Assembly (NCBI GenBank): GCA_030077755.1
Contig: JAQJZZ010000021.1
Coordinates: 1,116,001-1,180,000 of the forward strand
Length of the DNA: 64,000 nucleotides
Reading direction: 5' to 3'
From: Filosporella fistucella
Lineage: Eukaryota; Ascomycota; Leotiomycetes; Helotiales
Below are positions 15,430 to 27,994 of the stretch, in pieces; position 1 is the stretch's first letter, and each line of letters opens with the position of its first letter. The notes under the pieces are model-generated. The model made no database searches. It was not told the origin of the DNA and saw only the letters and a program-made list of their open reading frames with translations. Made by a program: the position numbers and the translations under genes.

Positions 15430-18400
15430 GATGAAAGAAGGCGGGACGCAAGGCGCCCAAAAAAAAGTTTCGAGGTGTGTCAGGAGCAAAAGCGATCGTT
15501 ACATCATTAAAAGTGCCAGTGTCCAAGACCCAAGCCGCAAGGCATCACGACCAGTGACAGTCCAGTTGAGTGTGGAGGTCGGGTTTGGATTGTTGAATTG
15601 GATGCAGTGCAGGCGAGGTGCCTGGAAGCCAGCCCGTATATCAAGAGACAACTCAGATTAGTATGTCAAATGAGAGCTGCAGTTTTTCGAGGCTTGCCGG
15701 TGCAGAAGGTGCAGAGTTGTGGATTTAGGGTTCGATGTGGACGTAAAGCGCCAATCGAAGTTGCTTGACCCAAGTCTCAGCGGACCGTCGTGCACCGAGT
15801 CAAGGTTTGGGGAGGTAGGGGGATCTTTGGGGGGGTGGTAAGGGAGTGAGGTAAGGTAGTTGAGAGGATTGCCCCAGATTTTTGAGGGGCTTGAGGGGAC
15901 TCCACTGATCAGTTGACAAGACGGCGGCTGGAGCTTGGGGTCGGGGAAAAGTAGGTGTGAGATTGTGTGAGAGTCCGGAGTAGTGTGTGAGTAAGTGCTC
16001 TGGCAGTGGTGGTAGCAGTGGACGTAGTGCCCGTATCGTAGTAGAGCTCGAGGAAAGGTAGCCTGGCTTGGGGTAGTCGACGGTCCAAGAGTGGGCTGGT
16101 ACAAAGTATAAATTGAATTGCGCTGAAGAGACTTGGTAATACCGCAGCTGCCGAGGTTGCGGAGATGAGGTAGTCGTTGGCTATCGTTAAGTCGTTCTTG
16201 ATAGACAAAGACAGCACTAAGTCCCGGGGTAATTGACAGCCGTTGAAGAGGCTTGAAAAGTTGTGGAGTACCCTCGTAGATAACCAAGAGAAAAGCGAAG
16301 AAGAAGAAACTTCATACAGAAATAAGAAACCAGCGGCTTGTTAGATTCAAGATTGCGGGGAGGATGAACTAAGTTTTGGCATGCAGGGCTAGACACCAAA
16401 CTGGTGATCGTCGTCCTTGATAGTCCTTGATAGTCTTGGGACTCCGGAGAGTCTAGAGTCAGGGTTCAGAAGAGTCTGGGGAGCATGGAAGTAGAATGAT
16501 ACACGGTACGGTAGTGGACAAGAGAGACGAGCAAGTCTCAAGGGCGTCAACTATTGTTAAAAGAAGAAATAATGTTCCCAATCACGAATCATGCCAAAGC
16601 ATAAGGTGCTAAGGTGCTGAAGTTCTCCAGCACTCTTCGGACGACATGCCGAAAGAGAGGCGGGTGTCCGACGCCATGGTTACTCAGAGTTTGGAAGCTG
16701 GGGTGAGAAAACACGGGCATCCCTCCCATCCCATCATTCTTCTCATCCCTCCCCTGAATAGCTTCGCATCCCATCTGACGAGCACGCGGCTGGTAGGGGT
16801 AGAAAGGGGAGAGTAAGGATTCCAAGGTGGGTGCAGAGGCGGAGATGCAGACTGCAGAATGCAGAATACGGAATGCGGATGAGGAAAAGGCACGGAAAAG
16901 TACCACGGGGAGGTTATTCTACTTTAGACGACGAGGTTGATCATAATCATGGAGACTTGTATGAACCGGTGAACGAGAAGACCTCGCACTTCTCGGATCG
17001 TAGGGACGATATGACTTACTCTCAAACATACCTAATTCTGTACAGTACACTCAACTGAATCTGCCCCTCTGCACGCTGCACGGTCTGCCGCAAGCTTGAT
17101 ACCATCCTTACCATTCCAATTAATATTTCCAAGGCTTCACGAATTAATTTGCAAGTCACAAGAGGAGCCGCCGTGGCTGCTCACCTCTCACTTTTATCTC
17201 TCACTGATCCCTCATCTCCAAGCTCCATCTCCAGGTCGGAGGTTCTCCACATGGCAGACTTGGTAGTGGAGTAGGGGCATGTACCTTGTATGGAATTCTT
17301 TACGGCCGGTCTGGATGACGAGCTGACAGCTCAGTTCTGTCAGCATAGAAAGGATGATAGAGAGTTCTTGGTAAGGAGGGCAGAAAGTATTACAATCAGC
17401 CTGGCAGGTCCATGTTTCCGAAGGACTCCTTCAAATCATTACCCTTTTCCTTCCCACGCCTTGCCATCTCGTTGTATCTTTTCCCGAGGTGTGCTTTGGA
17501 CAAGAAAATGCCAATACGGCTGTTCTTTCTTGCGAAGACCATACGATTGGTGCGCCAGTTTTGAATGCCGAACAGTGAGACCGAGCACGGGTATCAAAGA
17601 CTTCTAGAGGAAGGTCAGAGTGTTCAGCAGTAGCTTACCAATATCATCATCAAGTTGGCTCGTAAAGCTCAGATAATCAACCATCTCGATTCAATAGATC
17701 TTCCTCTTCCGATCGTCCTCCTTTTCCGTGTAGGGCTACAGTACGACCTCAGACGGCGAATCAGGTAACATTTCTCGCATCAAAGTTCAACTTTGCATTG
17801 TGCACTGGCAGCTCCAGGTCCAGCTTACTCCGACTACCGGGAACGCTGGACAGACAGCCAGGAGGACCCTGAAATCTCGTCTCCCCAAACATCTCATGTT
17901 ATTTTGTCAGAGTTTAAATCAAGTTTTGTCCCTAATTGTGCAAGCGAGGTACAGGTACAGGAACAGTACATGACTACGGAGTCTGGACAGCTGTACGGAT
18001 ATGTAACACCACACACCCCTTGCCTGGAAATTTACACAGTTAGAAACTTCTACATGACCTTCTAGAAGAAAAAAACATGCTTAAATTATATTTTTGATCC
18101 GAAATACCACTCTAAATCTCACTCCACAATCTCGTCTCTCAGACTCTCGCTCTCTCTCTCCCTCTCTCAACTCTCACCAAGTGAGGTCGCATTAAACTCA
18201 TCCTTCATATTAAACGCATTAAAACAATTAATACACTCCTCACCCGCTTCGCACATCGCACTCTCGCAGGCACCCAGTACCATGAATCACCCGCTTCATT
18301 GACCAGCTTTACTCGCCTCAGCAGCTTCACATAGATTTAGTCTGCGGTGAGCTGGCCGGGATATGGCAGCTGGTGGGCAGACATGGGAGTCTAAATGCTG

Positions 18401-20743
18401 AAATTAACCTGCAGCAGCTGCACCTGCCATGTGCAAAATGAAACGCTTTCCCCGCAGTTCCGCAAGATAATCCTCTTCAGTCGAGCTGCAGTGCAAGTGC
18501 AAATGGCAAGTGGCAAGTCCAGCCTTTGATTTCGTTCGTCGGGACTTTTCAGCGAGGTACCTTACCTTTCATTCGACTAACACGTCCACTCCCTACCCTT
18601 CCTCGCCTGCCTTCCCACGTCTTCCCTCCCTCAAATCCTTTTCACGGAACCTTCACATCCGCATCTCTCTTTGCAGACATCAACCTATTTTCACTACTCT
18701 CCTAACTCCCCAATCATTCCTACTCTCTCTCTTCAATGCCGTTGTGATCTGCGCGGGAGCGATCGAGTGCTATCGGATGATCTGCTTGGGTACTGGAAGA
18801 ACGTTTCCGCGCGTACCAGAAGTAGGAGCAAGTCCGAGAGAGGGGGGATCAGCTTTCGGCTCCTCAGGGGAAACTTGCCGTAAAGGCCCTTTTTTATAGG
18901 ACTTTCTTCCCACAACGAGCACAGCAGCGAGACATTGTTCAAGGAGATATTCCCCGGATTCCGAGCGTCAACGCCTTTGGCACTGGCATTGGTGCTGGTA
19001 TAGGAAAGAAAACTTTATCTCCACACGAGTGTGTGGTGCCATCAAAGTACCGACGTCTGCAGGTTTCAGTAACATGGCTTCGCCCGCGATGGCGTACCTA
19101 CGACGGTGAGATGATGGACCAAGCTGTCCGGAGATGGCATGCGAGTCTTTGTTTAAGCATTGCTCTTGAATCTTGACTGCCTGCTTACCCCGGATCACGA
19201 GGAATCCGGGGCCGCCTAGACCTTTTCATGACCCGTATCGTCGTTGGGCTTCAATGCAAGTCTATGGGGGAGGATATGCTCCTTGTTGCCTGACTTTACT
19301 CCTTTTGATTCTTCTCAGCTCGTCTGTACCTTTTGAGCTGGTAGGGTACTTTCCAGGTTCTAGCTAAACCTTCAATTTCCACATTGTCTGTTTATACTCA
19401 TTTTTCTCTCTTGAACACTGAAACTGAGACATGAAAGACGCGAAGTGGAAGTTTTGATATTTCAATAGATGAGTTGTGGAAGATGCTCACCATCTCAACC
19501 CACTGCTCAATCTACTTTCAAATCTCTCGCAACGTCACCGAATTAGACATCCGCACATGTCACAGTTCTTCAATACAGCCTATTCTCTTTCAACCGTAAC
19601 TTCACCATTTCTCATCCATCTCAGCCCTCTATCAACCCACCTACCCTGTCCCTATGCTGATCATACGGCCATTCCCGTTTGCCACACTGGTATCGATTAC
19701 GTCCCGGCCTTACCGCTAGGAAGCAGACGGAGACGAACCTTGTCTCCTATTCTTTCCTCATCAAAGATGATCATTGTTCAGCCTATTCTGAGGACTCAAT
19801 AGCTTAATCTGGACCCGAGAGGCAGCGAGACGCTGTGATGTATGCGGGGCATGTCAATGCATGAGATCATAAACAGGTTATTGAATTTGCTTGTGTGTGT
19901 TGTGAGCTCAGAGCTTGCTGGCAGGATTCAATATTGTTGAGTTTTGTCATACTTCATTGGTATTCATAGAAGTGAGGACTCCCGAATCTTCCGTAGCAAA
20001 GCCATCGTGGGCTTGTTCTATTTTCGAACACGGCTTCAAGCGAAAAGTGGAAACACTGCGTAAATCACCGATGGGTTTTGTTTCTATGTTGAGCGAATCT
20101 CGTCCTCTCGAGATGAAATTTTGCATTGTGGAGTAACCGAAAGCATCCCTCTTTTCTCTTCGCAACTTCATCATCAGATCGAAGCGAAGAATCTTCCTCT
20201 GATGAGGAGAGGAATTTTCTATTCCTCGGTCAATATCCATGCCACATATTGGCTATTTAAACTGTACCGAACATTTTTGAAGGAAGTTCTTCCAGTCCTC
20301 TGCTCGAAATCGAAACCCCCTCTCGATAATTCTGTGCCATGTAACTTAAGTATCGAGTGTATCGAAGCGACCCTACGAACTCGACGTCGCTATAATCACA
20401 TTCGATTCACCCTCAACAAGGTGGAGGAAGCCATCGTGGGAGCATACACTGTGTTGGTCATAATTCTGCAACACATTCAACTCGAAATAGTGGAACAAGA
20501 CAAAGTTCATGAAAATGATTCCTCTCAGATTTGTAGACCAAGACTAAGAATACTATCTCCGATCAAGTTCTAATCTCTAGAGATTACTTCAACGATGCTT
20601 GTTCCAATACCTTTAATACAAAACCCCTGTCTGAGAACATATGTTCATATATTCCCTCGCGCAAAGACAAAACTTCAACAGGAAAAGAAGAAAAGAACAC
20701 CACATCACATCACCACAATCTCAACTCCCCTCCACCCCACCAT
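15430..20743. other. Gene-poor stretch of about 5.3 kb
   Basis: No open frame here shows a recognisable domain or a splice-supported model. The longest frames (15658-16287 minus, 20121-20573 plus, 18510-18899 plus) have no family features. Short direct repeats occur, such as a ten-base unit GTCCTTGATA twice at 16413-16432 and a nine-base unit near 16603. The part next to 15429 must contain the promoter of the transcription factor; the rest may hold long regulatory DNA, unrecognised lineage-specific genes or decayed sequence. Confidence 0.45.
18131..18176. repeat. CT-rich low-complexity tract
   Basis: A run of CTCTCT repeats with few interruptions on the plus strand. This is simple sequence within the gene-poor stretch; it could mark a promoter leader, but no gene downstream supports that. 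Confidence 0.6.
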
Positions 20744-21636
20744 CTAAATCCCCAACGCCTGCGCCTTAATACTCTGCACTCCCCTCGAACTAAAATCGGA
20801 TGCCTTCAACAACAAATCCATCTGCTTCAAACTCATCTGCATATTCACCCCACTAACCCACCACCTCTTCCCCTCTGTACAAGGCGGCGTAGTCAAACTC
20901 CCCTTATACGTCCAATACTTTTTCAGATTCCCAGCTTCTTTGATCGCCAGCCCCATATCCACGTTTTTCAACGCAGTAGAGTTCGTAGACGCGATGCCTG
21001 GGATGCTGGTCTTGAGGATCTGTTGCCAGAATGGAGATTCAGCGCCCGTGGTAAGAGGAATGCCTATTACGCCTTTTGCAGCGCCGGAGGAGTCGCCGTG
21101 GACGAGATGCAGCTCGGCTTTGGTGCTTAAGCCGCTCATGGTGTGTTCGGAGGTGGTGTGAGTGTGCTGATTTTCGTGTTAGTCTCGGGATCTTCTAGAC
21201 AGGTGAGAGTGAGGCAAACGTACGAAACCGAGGAGGTAATAAGTCGTTCCATTCGTCACAAAAGACGGATTACTAGTCACCGCTCCCGAAGGAGCGAAAC
21301 TCGGTCCGTAGCCCCAGTTTGTGAGTGCTCCAGCTACTTTCGATGTGTATTTGAAAGTTGGAACGTGGGTAGTGGAGAGAGTAGCTGGTAGGTCGATGGG
21401 AGATTGTTGGGTTCCTGTTGAGCAGGTTGCGTATTCTATTTTCTTTTAATCAGAGTAGTACTTGCATATGTAGAGGGTGAATATATACCAGGCTTTATAG
21501 ATCCCCATGTAGAGGGATCATCATAATTCCAGTCATGATCAGTGGTTTCTGCGCGGGTGTTGAGGTTGTGATTGTGTTCTGGGCAGGCTAGAACACTGCC
21601 GATGGCTGTAAGTGCAAGGAGAGAGCGGAACATCAT
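20744..21636 (-). CDS. Secreted alpha-class carbonic anhydrase
   Basis: Three exons, 21489-21636, 21224-21435 and 20744-21166, encode 260 residues. It interconverts CO2 and bicarbonate outside the cell or in the wall. A signal peptide covers about residues 1-17 (SLLALTAIGSVLAC). YATCSTGTQQSPIDL starts the family fold. The zinc ligands are H121 and H123 (reading HTH, just after the second intron) and H140 in AELHLVH. The gate-keeping stretch SLTTPPCTEGKRWWV is intact, and its Cys can pair with the Cys of YATC. Length fits fungal alpha-CAs. Two ATGs in tandem begin the frame (21636 and 21633); either works. All catalytic residues seem present, so an active enzyme is expected. A role in pH sensing or CO2 supply on a host is known for some fungal family members but is not shown here. 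Confidence 0.93.
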
Positions 21637-21949
21637 GATTGATTTGTTATAGAACGAATGGGTAAGCTTGTAGAGAAGCTTTTATTATTGGAAACAAAGA
21701 AGAGTGTGTGTTGGATGATGAATAAAAGAGAGTATAGGGAAGCTATTTATTCTGATTCTTCTTCACTCTCACGATGGAGCTTGGATATGGCAATGGTACT
21801 CCATAGAATGCCAAGTTCTGTTTATAGACTCAAGATTATAAACTGATCTCGACCACGTAGTGACAAAGTCTAATCTTGTTCTTCCCATATCTTGGGAACA
21901 ACTTAGCCAAGACGAAGAATGCGAATAAGAGCAATATCAAAACACATTC

Positions 21950-22265
21950 TCGGCAAAATAGATTGATACTCTCCTGCCTGGATCAGCCCACTTCATCTTC
22001 TTAATCTCAGCCTGCTCTTGGCAAGGAAATTCTGAAAAGTGAAGCGTATACAAATCCATGGGAGATTCTTGACTCCCTATACGTTCCTCCCATCAGCCTC
22101 TTCTTGGCGAAATAGATTGCTATTCTCCTGCTCGAATCGGCATCTCTTCCTGTTAATATGAGCCTTTGCTTGGCAAGCAGATACTGGACAACGAAGATAT
22201 ATCAGCCATTCTTGGCTTCCTACACATTCTCTCTCCTCAGCCTCCTCTTGGCACTAAAAATCCAC
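21950..22265. repeat. Imperfect tandem repeat, unit about 150 bp
   Basis: GGCAAAATAGATTGATA near 21952 recurs as GGCGAAATAGATTGCTA near 22106, about 154 bp later. CCTGCTCTTGGCAAG near 22012 recurs as CCTTTGCTTGGCAAG near 22162. A further copy of CAGCCTC-TCTTGGC occurs near 22240. The order of matching words is kept, so this is a decayed tandem duplication of about two copies plus a partial third. Confidence 0.6.
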
Positions 22266-23185
22266 GTACGCTCCTCTCCACCTCTCCTTATACTTCACTT
22301 GTCGTACGATATCAATCTCACATGATGACCTCTCCCTAGCACTCAAAACGAAACCTTAAATCAACATTTGGCCCCGAATACGCTGCCATTTCATCCCATA
22401 TCCGTTTCTCATAAACATGTCAACCAGGAAGACCAAACTTTCTTTCGGACCCAGGACTCTGGGGCACCAAAAGAGTACGAACGTTCATTCCCTTTTGAGC
22501 AATCCTACCCCTAGTTTGAAAGCAAAATAAGGCGTTCATGTCCTGTCAAAAACATGCACGTCTGTTTTCTCCCCGGGATATCCGTGCAAAAAGGTTATTT
22601 CTGCATGCTTCTATTAAAGCGGATGAACGTGACCTCCAGCATCGTACCTGGGAGTCGTATTTCTCTTGGCGAAGCGTTGGTCCCAAGCTCTGACTCGTGG
22701 ATGAGTGTGGATTGTCATTGGGTGAGTTGGAGCTTAAGCTTTTAGGGGAAGCGTGCGGTTCGTTTCGTCTTGCTCGCACAACTGATAGAAGGATCCGAGG
22801 CGGGAAAAGTTAAAATAGTGTTTAGAGCTTGGCGACTATGCGCAGCTTTGAGATGCTCCGAACGAGTTTATCGGAATATCGTGACTCAAAGGAAAATTAA
22901 TTCGTGGGAAATGGAAGAATCTAGCTTTCGCAAAGGGTTGAGAATCTGCGTAGCAGAGAAACAACGTTGCCGAAGTCTTGATCTCCTAGAGGCAAAGCCA
23001 TTCTCGAGCTGAATTGCTGTTTGGAATTATCCGTTGTAGGCCAAAAGTCATTCCGGGAGGTTTTGTGCCAGAAAATCCGAGACGAAGACAAAATATCATC
23101 GCAGAACAAATATTTGGCTTCGATGAATTGAATATATCTATGACAATGGCACTCGCTAGGTGACAACTTCATCATCTGATGAGCC

Positions 23186-23212
23186 TCCCAAGTTGGGAAT
23201 CCCAACTTGGGA
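23186..23212. repeat. Perfect inverted repeat, 13-bp arms
   Basis: TCCCAAGTTGGGA is followed after one base by its exact reverse complement TCCCAACTTGGGA. Each arm is itself nearly palindromic. It lies about 280 bp beyond the stop codon of the minus-strand gene at 23493-24291. Confidence 0.9.
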
Positions 23213-23492
23213 CAAATTCTAGGTATCTATTCTGAAAAATGGTATTGCGATACTAGAAAGCTAACGACAGTGTGTAGGTTTACTCTTCATTCCAACTGTC
23301 TGATGATGCAAATTTTTCAAACGCTTGACGAAAACAACGCCATGCACGACAATGAAACCAGAACCCAAATCCATGCCAGCCCGTTCCAAAAACCTCTACC
23401 ATTCCCATCCCTCCCTGTCCCTTCGCACCTTCCATCCTAGATTCCTGAGGGATCGTTCACACTTGCATTTCCAAACGCCACGATATATACCA

Positions 23493-24291
23493 CTAAAGAA
23501 GAGCCGGCTCAGCAATTTCCTGGGCCGGACGGCGAGCAGCCTCCACATCTTCTTGATATGTCCCCATCTGTGGACTCCTCACAGTCTCCTCCTCAGTCTC
23601 TCCTCCCTCGTCCCCTCCAAACGAAAAGGTCATCGTGATATTACTTGGATGTCCTCGATCAGGAATGGACAAGAAGATGAGAAAACTATAGAAGAGGTTA
23701 GTCTATTCTTTACAAAGACATACATCAAACTTACCAAGCAACAAATGTTAGAATCGATGCGACAATCACCAATTTGCCATCCCCACGGTAGTATCTGAAA
23801 TAATAATTATCAGTGTGACTAGCCTCCGCACCGAGTGCTGTCCCTGCCGTAATACTCAAGGTGATAATCAAAATAATATCAATAATCGTTTGTACCAGAC
23901 CACCGGTAAGCCATTTCGGAAGACGACTATTGCTCTTTCCGCATGGAGAGATATGCTGTATCTCTATCTTGATACGAAAGAAGTAGTTGATGATATGGGT
24001 CATTTCGAGAATAAGGAGGCGCGTGAGTGCGAAGGACAGAAATATAGTTGCTGGAATTGACGAATCTCTTTGACCAGCGATCTGAAAGGCGAAAGATATA
24101 ATAATGAGGATGAGAGCGAGTAAGCGGAAGTGGAATGTGGGGCAAATCGATAGCTTTGATATCTTTTTAGGGCCAGAATGAGAGCTAGAATGAATGCTTG
24201 CTGCAAGAAGTTGTGCATCATGGTTTTCATTAGAGTCGAGTGAGGTTCTCGATTCCTCAGGAAGTCGGTGATAACGCGTGCTAGTCGCCAT
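23493..24291 (-). CDS. Four-helix integral membrane protein, function unknown
   Basis: Two exons, 23735-24291 and 23493-23685, joined at GCTTG|GTAAGT...CTATAG, give 249 residues. After a polar N-terminus (about 50 residues) there are four predicted helices: FHFRLLALILIIISFAFQIA, SIPATIFLSFALTRLLILEM, VQTIIDIILIITLSITAG, and one that spans the splice junction (KLVIVASILTFVACFLIFL). An acidic soluble tail follows (GGDEGGETEEETV). The four-helix plan with cytosolic ends resembles fungal MARVEL-type proteins, but no family motif proves this. The start MATSTRYHRL at 24291 is preferred; an in-frame ATG at 24450 would add 53 residues with no conserved look. Without splicing the fourth helix would be cut short, which supports the intron. 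Confidence 0.75.
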
Positions 24292-26884
24292 TTTCTCGTC
24301 GATTTGTCTGTATTTTGTATTTTCCTCGTTTCTTTTAATCTTAGAATTCTCGAAGCGTTTGTGAGATGAGAAGATGAATTTAGGATATATGGTGATATTG
24401 TGAGTGAACATTCGTTCTATTTGAGAAAGGAGGGCATCTTTCGATGACATTGTTTTGCTTTACATCTGTGGTTAAGGTCGCAAGTAGTCAAGACGAATGA
24501 GAAGAGTGGTTATTTGGTTGCCTGAAAGGATGGAATTGCGGCACAGTTGGGAGAGGGACGTGTTGGCGGGGGCTGGTATCGTATCATCAAGGGATAAGGA
24601 CCTTGGCGAATAAATCTACAGCAATGGTTTTCCCCTGAGTTGGGTCACGTTTTATAGATTAAAATCACAGCTCTCTTTCGAAAAGCTTTGCCATTTAGGT
24701 GCGTCATGACTTTAGAGTGTAGATCTCAAGTTGAGAAAGTATTCGTGGCTTCTGAAGGAGTAACTTTATGAATAATCCACGTGATTGGAGTATCCATTTC
24801 AACAGCCAATATATTCTGCAGATTACACAGATTTGTGGAAGTAGGTTCAAAGGGCACACTGTCTATGTAAGGTTACGATTTGGTTACGACAGAATGTACG
24901 AAGAGACATGTTTTGTTACGTATTTGTCATCTCATTTTTGAGCCTCAATCAGGTTTGAAAATTAGTTCACCTTTGCAAGCCATCTATCCGAATAGCCAAT
25001 ATACTAATGAATTGTCTGAAAACAATCCAAGCAAGTGTAAGTATTGAGGAAATATGATATCCAAAATCTTATCTTTACTTCTACATCAGGGCAGCCAATA
25101 AATAACCAGGTCATCTGCTAATCACAGTGGAGTATGTTCAAGATACCTGTCCCGGTTACTGCTTGATTGGAAGTCATTGACTGATTTTCTCGATAGAGGA
25201 TTCTCAAATCAGAGTCCCAAGTTAATAATCAGCGATAAGCAACGATGAACAATGCAAATGACACCTGGATCTGTACTTGGACAGCTACCTGGGATAGATT
25301 GCTACTGAAGGCCAAAAAAGGAGAAAAAACGAAACTAAAAAATCGAAGGGGGAAAGGAAAAGAAAAATGCCAAATAAACCAAATTTTTAATTCAAAGTAG
25401 CAAAACTCCTCCACCCTCTCCGAAGCGAAGGTGGAATAGAAAACCCGAAGATTTTTGAAGTCGAAGGGAACGCGGGCTCCCTTTACCACTCCGCCAAGTT
25501 AACGTTTCCAAGGCGGAGGTATAAGTGCGGTGAGCGTATTTGGGTATTTGAAGTATATGGAGATAAGGTTGAGATCGTAGGCGGTTGTTGGATTAGCGTT
25601 TTTCCTATTTGGGTGGTGAGATCTATTTTGCTAAAAGTCCAGGTTTCGTCTCCAGGAGCAACAGGAGCAACAGGAGCAACAAATGAACTCAACCAAGATT
25701 TTGAAACAATCTGCATTAAAATCCCACTTCCTTCCTACCGGCAGAAGAAGTGAAAATTTGGCGGCAAACAGGATCCACTCATACGAAATTTGCCGCCGGC
25801 AAGAGGTGCTTTATATAGGCAACCATTTTGGTACCACGTTCATTCGACCAGAAGCCGAACCCGACACAAGGCCACAGCGGAACCGAGTTTTTGAAACATT
25901 AGTAATCGTACAAGTGGAACAAGAGTTGTACATAGTACGTATCGAGTACCAATGAAGTGGTGTCATGCCGTGACGCACAGCAGGAATCATGGAGCGGAAA
26001 ACAACATCCAATTGATGTCAGAAACAGCCTGTGCTTTATCTTATACAAGGAAGAGCTGTCTGTGTATTAGAATAAATGATCTCTAGATGTCAAAAGATTG
26101 ATCCACTACTCAAAACATGAAGTTAGACTCTGTACATATCTTTGACGACACGTGCACCTGCATAACAATGACATTGGAAAAGATTCCAAGAAAAAGAAAA
26201 CCTCTGTTGACGTTGTTCCTCTCAAGCCTATAGCCACTCGATGTCTTTAACGTGGCTCTCTTTCGTTAACCTAATAGCTTTAAAAAAAATAAATCCAGGA
26301 AATTACAGAGATGTTGATCGCGAAGGCTTAGCGCCTAAGACGAAAAGAGAGACGACTACACGATTCTTCATGACATGAAAGCTCATCAAAGTAGTCCACT
26401 CAGGCCACTCTGGCGTCGGTATGTAGAATCTAGCGTAGTTTTGATATTCGATATCAAGAGATTAGTCAAGCCTTGCGTATAATAGTTGAGAACCAAAATC
26501 CCCAAAACCCATTCGTCGAGGTCGCCCAACCCAGCCAGGACTTCGCCATCCCGAAGGGGGCCGAAGGGGAAGGAGAGAGCTTGACTTATACCAAAGTCTG
26601 CTAGGTACATTGTAAGCCAAGCAGACATGGTATAAAAACAGAAGAGCAAATCATACAAGCAAAATCTTAATAGGAGATGCAAAAAGCTCATCCCACTTTC
26701 CATTTCTCGCCCCCTATTTAACCGATACCCCGCACCTCACGTGCAAATACCCCTCCCCACTTCTGCTCACGACCTCTGAATTCTTGCATCAACAGCCTCA
26801 TACTCATACATTACTGAATTTCATGGAAAGTTTATCTTGATCCAACCAACTTACTCCTGAACCAGCAAAGGATCCAGCTTCAAA
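24292..26884. other. Intergenic region between divergent genes
   Basis: About 2.6 kb with both flanking genes reading outward, so it contains two promoters. A perfect 3 x 9 bp repeat lies at 25654-25680. Small frames such as 26386-26703 (minus) and 25683-25955 (plus) have no family features. Confidence 0.45.
25654..25680. repeat. Perfect triplicate of AGGAGCAAC
   Basis: Three exact nine-base copies in tandem. The unit length is a multiple of three, but no supported gene covers it. Confidence 0.9.
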
Positions 26885-27994
26885 ATGTCCTCACTCCCAT
26901 CCTTCGACTCCCTTCCTCTTCAAAAAGATGGCCCCCGAGGTAACGCATGGGGACTCTACGGCCCCGGCGACGAACTAGGAATGCTCAATCGACTTACTCC
27001 CACCAATACCATTTCAGCTCTCAAAGAAGCAACACTAGGTATCCGTGTATCCACCGATTGGTTTCTCGACCAACCTTCTATGCCCTGTTTCGGGCGTCAA
27101 AAGTTTGAGCATTTCATTAAGCATAAGGAGCCCAGGACAGTGAATGATGATATCATAACGATGAATACGCAGAGTAGTTCGCAGTGGGATGGATTTAGGC
27201 ATTTTGGTGAGTTTTGTAAAGAGGGGGAGAGGTGGGAGATGGCTGATATAAAGTAGGATATCAGGATCATAAGGTTTATTTCAATGGGTGTAAACAGGAG
27301 GAGATCCATTCTTCGACTAGGAATGGAACACATGGTATTTAATACTCTCAGAATACACATACGTTCATGATCTAACAATCTCCAAAAGTGTGGGTCGAAA
27401 ACGGAGGCGTGGTAGGAAGAGGTATCCTCCTCGACTACGCAGCATGGGCACAATCCCAAGGCCGCAAAATAAACTGTCTAGAAACAAGTATAATCACAAT
27501 CCAAGATCTAGAAGCAGTAGCCAAATCCCAAAACACAATTTTCAAACCAAACGATATTCTGTTCGTCCGTTCTGGCTTCATTCCTTCTCTCTCCTCTTTG
27601 CCTACCGACCAAGCTTCCGTCTACGCCAAAGCAGAACATTCACCCATCCCGGCAATTGGAGTACAGGCTTCAGAAGAGACGCTAAGATGGATATGGGAGA
27701 AGCAGTTTGTAGCTGTGGCGGGAGATATGCCTGCGTTTGAGGCATTACCTTTTCAGAGCGAGAAGTTCTGGATGCATGAGTGGCTCCTTGCTGGATGGGG
27801 TCTACCGATTGGAGAACTTTTTGATTTGGAGAAGTTGGCGGAGGAGTGTAGGAAAGCTGGGAAATGGAGTTTCTTCTTCAGTAGTGTACCTTTAAAGGTG
27901 AGTTCTTCAGAAGGTAGGCAATGGATAGGAGCTAATGAGAGGGTAGATTCCCGGTGGGGTCGCGAGTCCACCGAATGGAGTTGCTATTCTGTGA
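26885..27994 (+). CDS. Cyclase-family metal-dependent hydrolase
   Basis: Four exons, 26885-27206, 27257-27334, 27389-27897 and 27947-27994, give 318 residues. The protein belongs to the putative cyclase family, related to arylformamidases; substrates of the fungal members are mostly unknown. Markers are the N-terminal GNAWGLYGPGDELGMLNRLT, then SSQWDGFRHFGYQDHKVYFNG, THVWVENGGVVGRGILLDYA in the middle, and the C-terminal KIPGGVASPPNGVAIL. The last exon is only 48 bp and completes that conserved C-terminus; reading through its intron instead gives an unrelated tail of about 50 residues. No signal peptide or membrane segment is seen, so it is probably cytosolic. It has no obvious pathway partner next to it. 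Confidence 0.9.

Larger units (their letters stand above)
21637..23492. other. Intergenic region with degenerate repeats
   Basis: No gene is supported. The region holds an imperfect tandem repeat at about 21950-22265 and a perfect short inverted repeat at 23186-23212, both listed separately. The part up to about 21850 is likely the promoter of the carbonic anhydrase. Confidence 0.5.

Noticed and set aside
20121..20573. Open frame of 150 residues, plus strand
   Set aside because: No signal peptide, domain or splice partner; one frame of this length is expected in several kb of non-coding DNA.
21950..22265. Spaced short repeats considered as a CRISPR-like array
   Set aside because: Repeats are imperfect and irregularly spaced, and the genome is eukaryotic.
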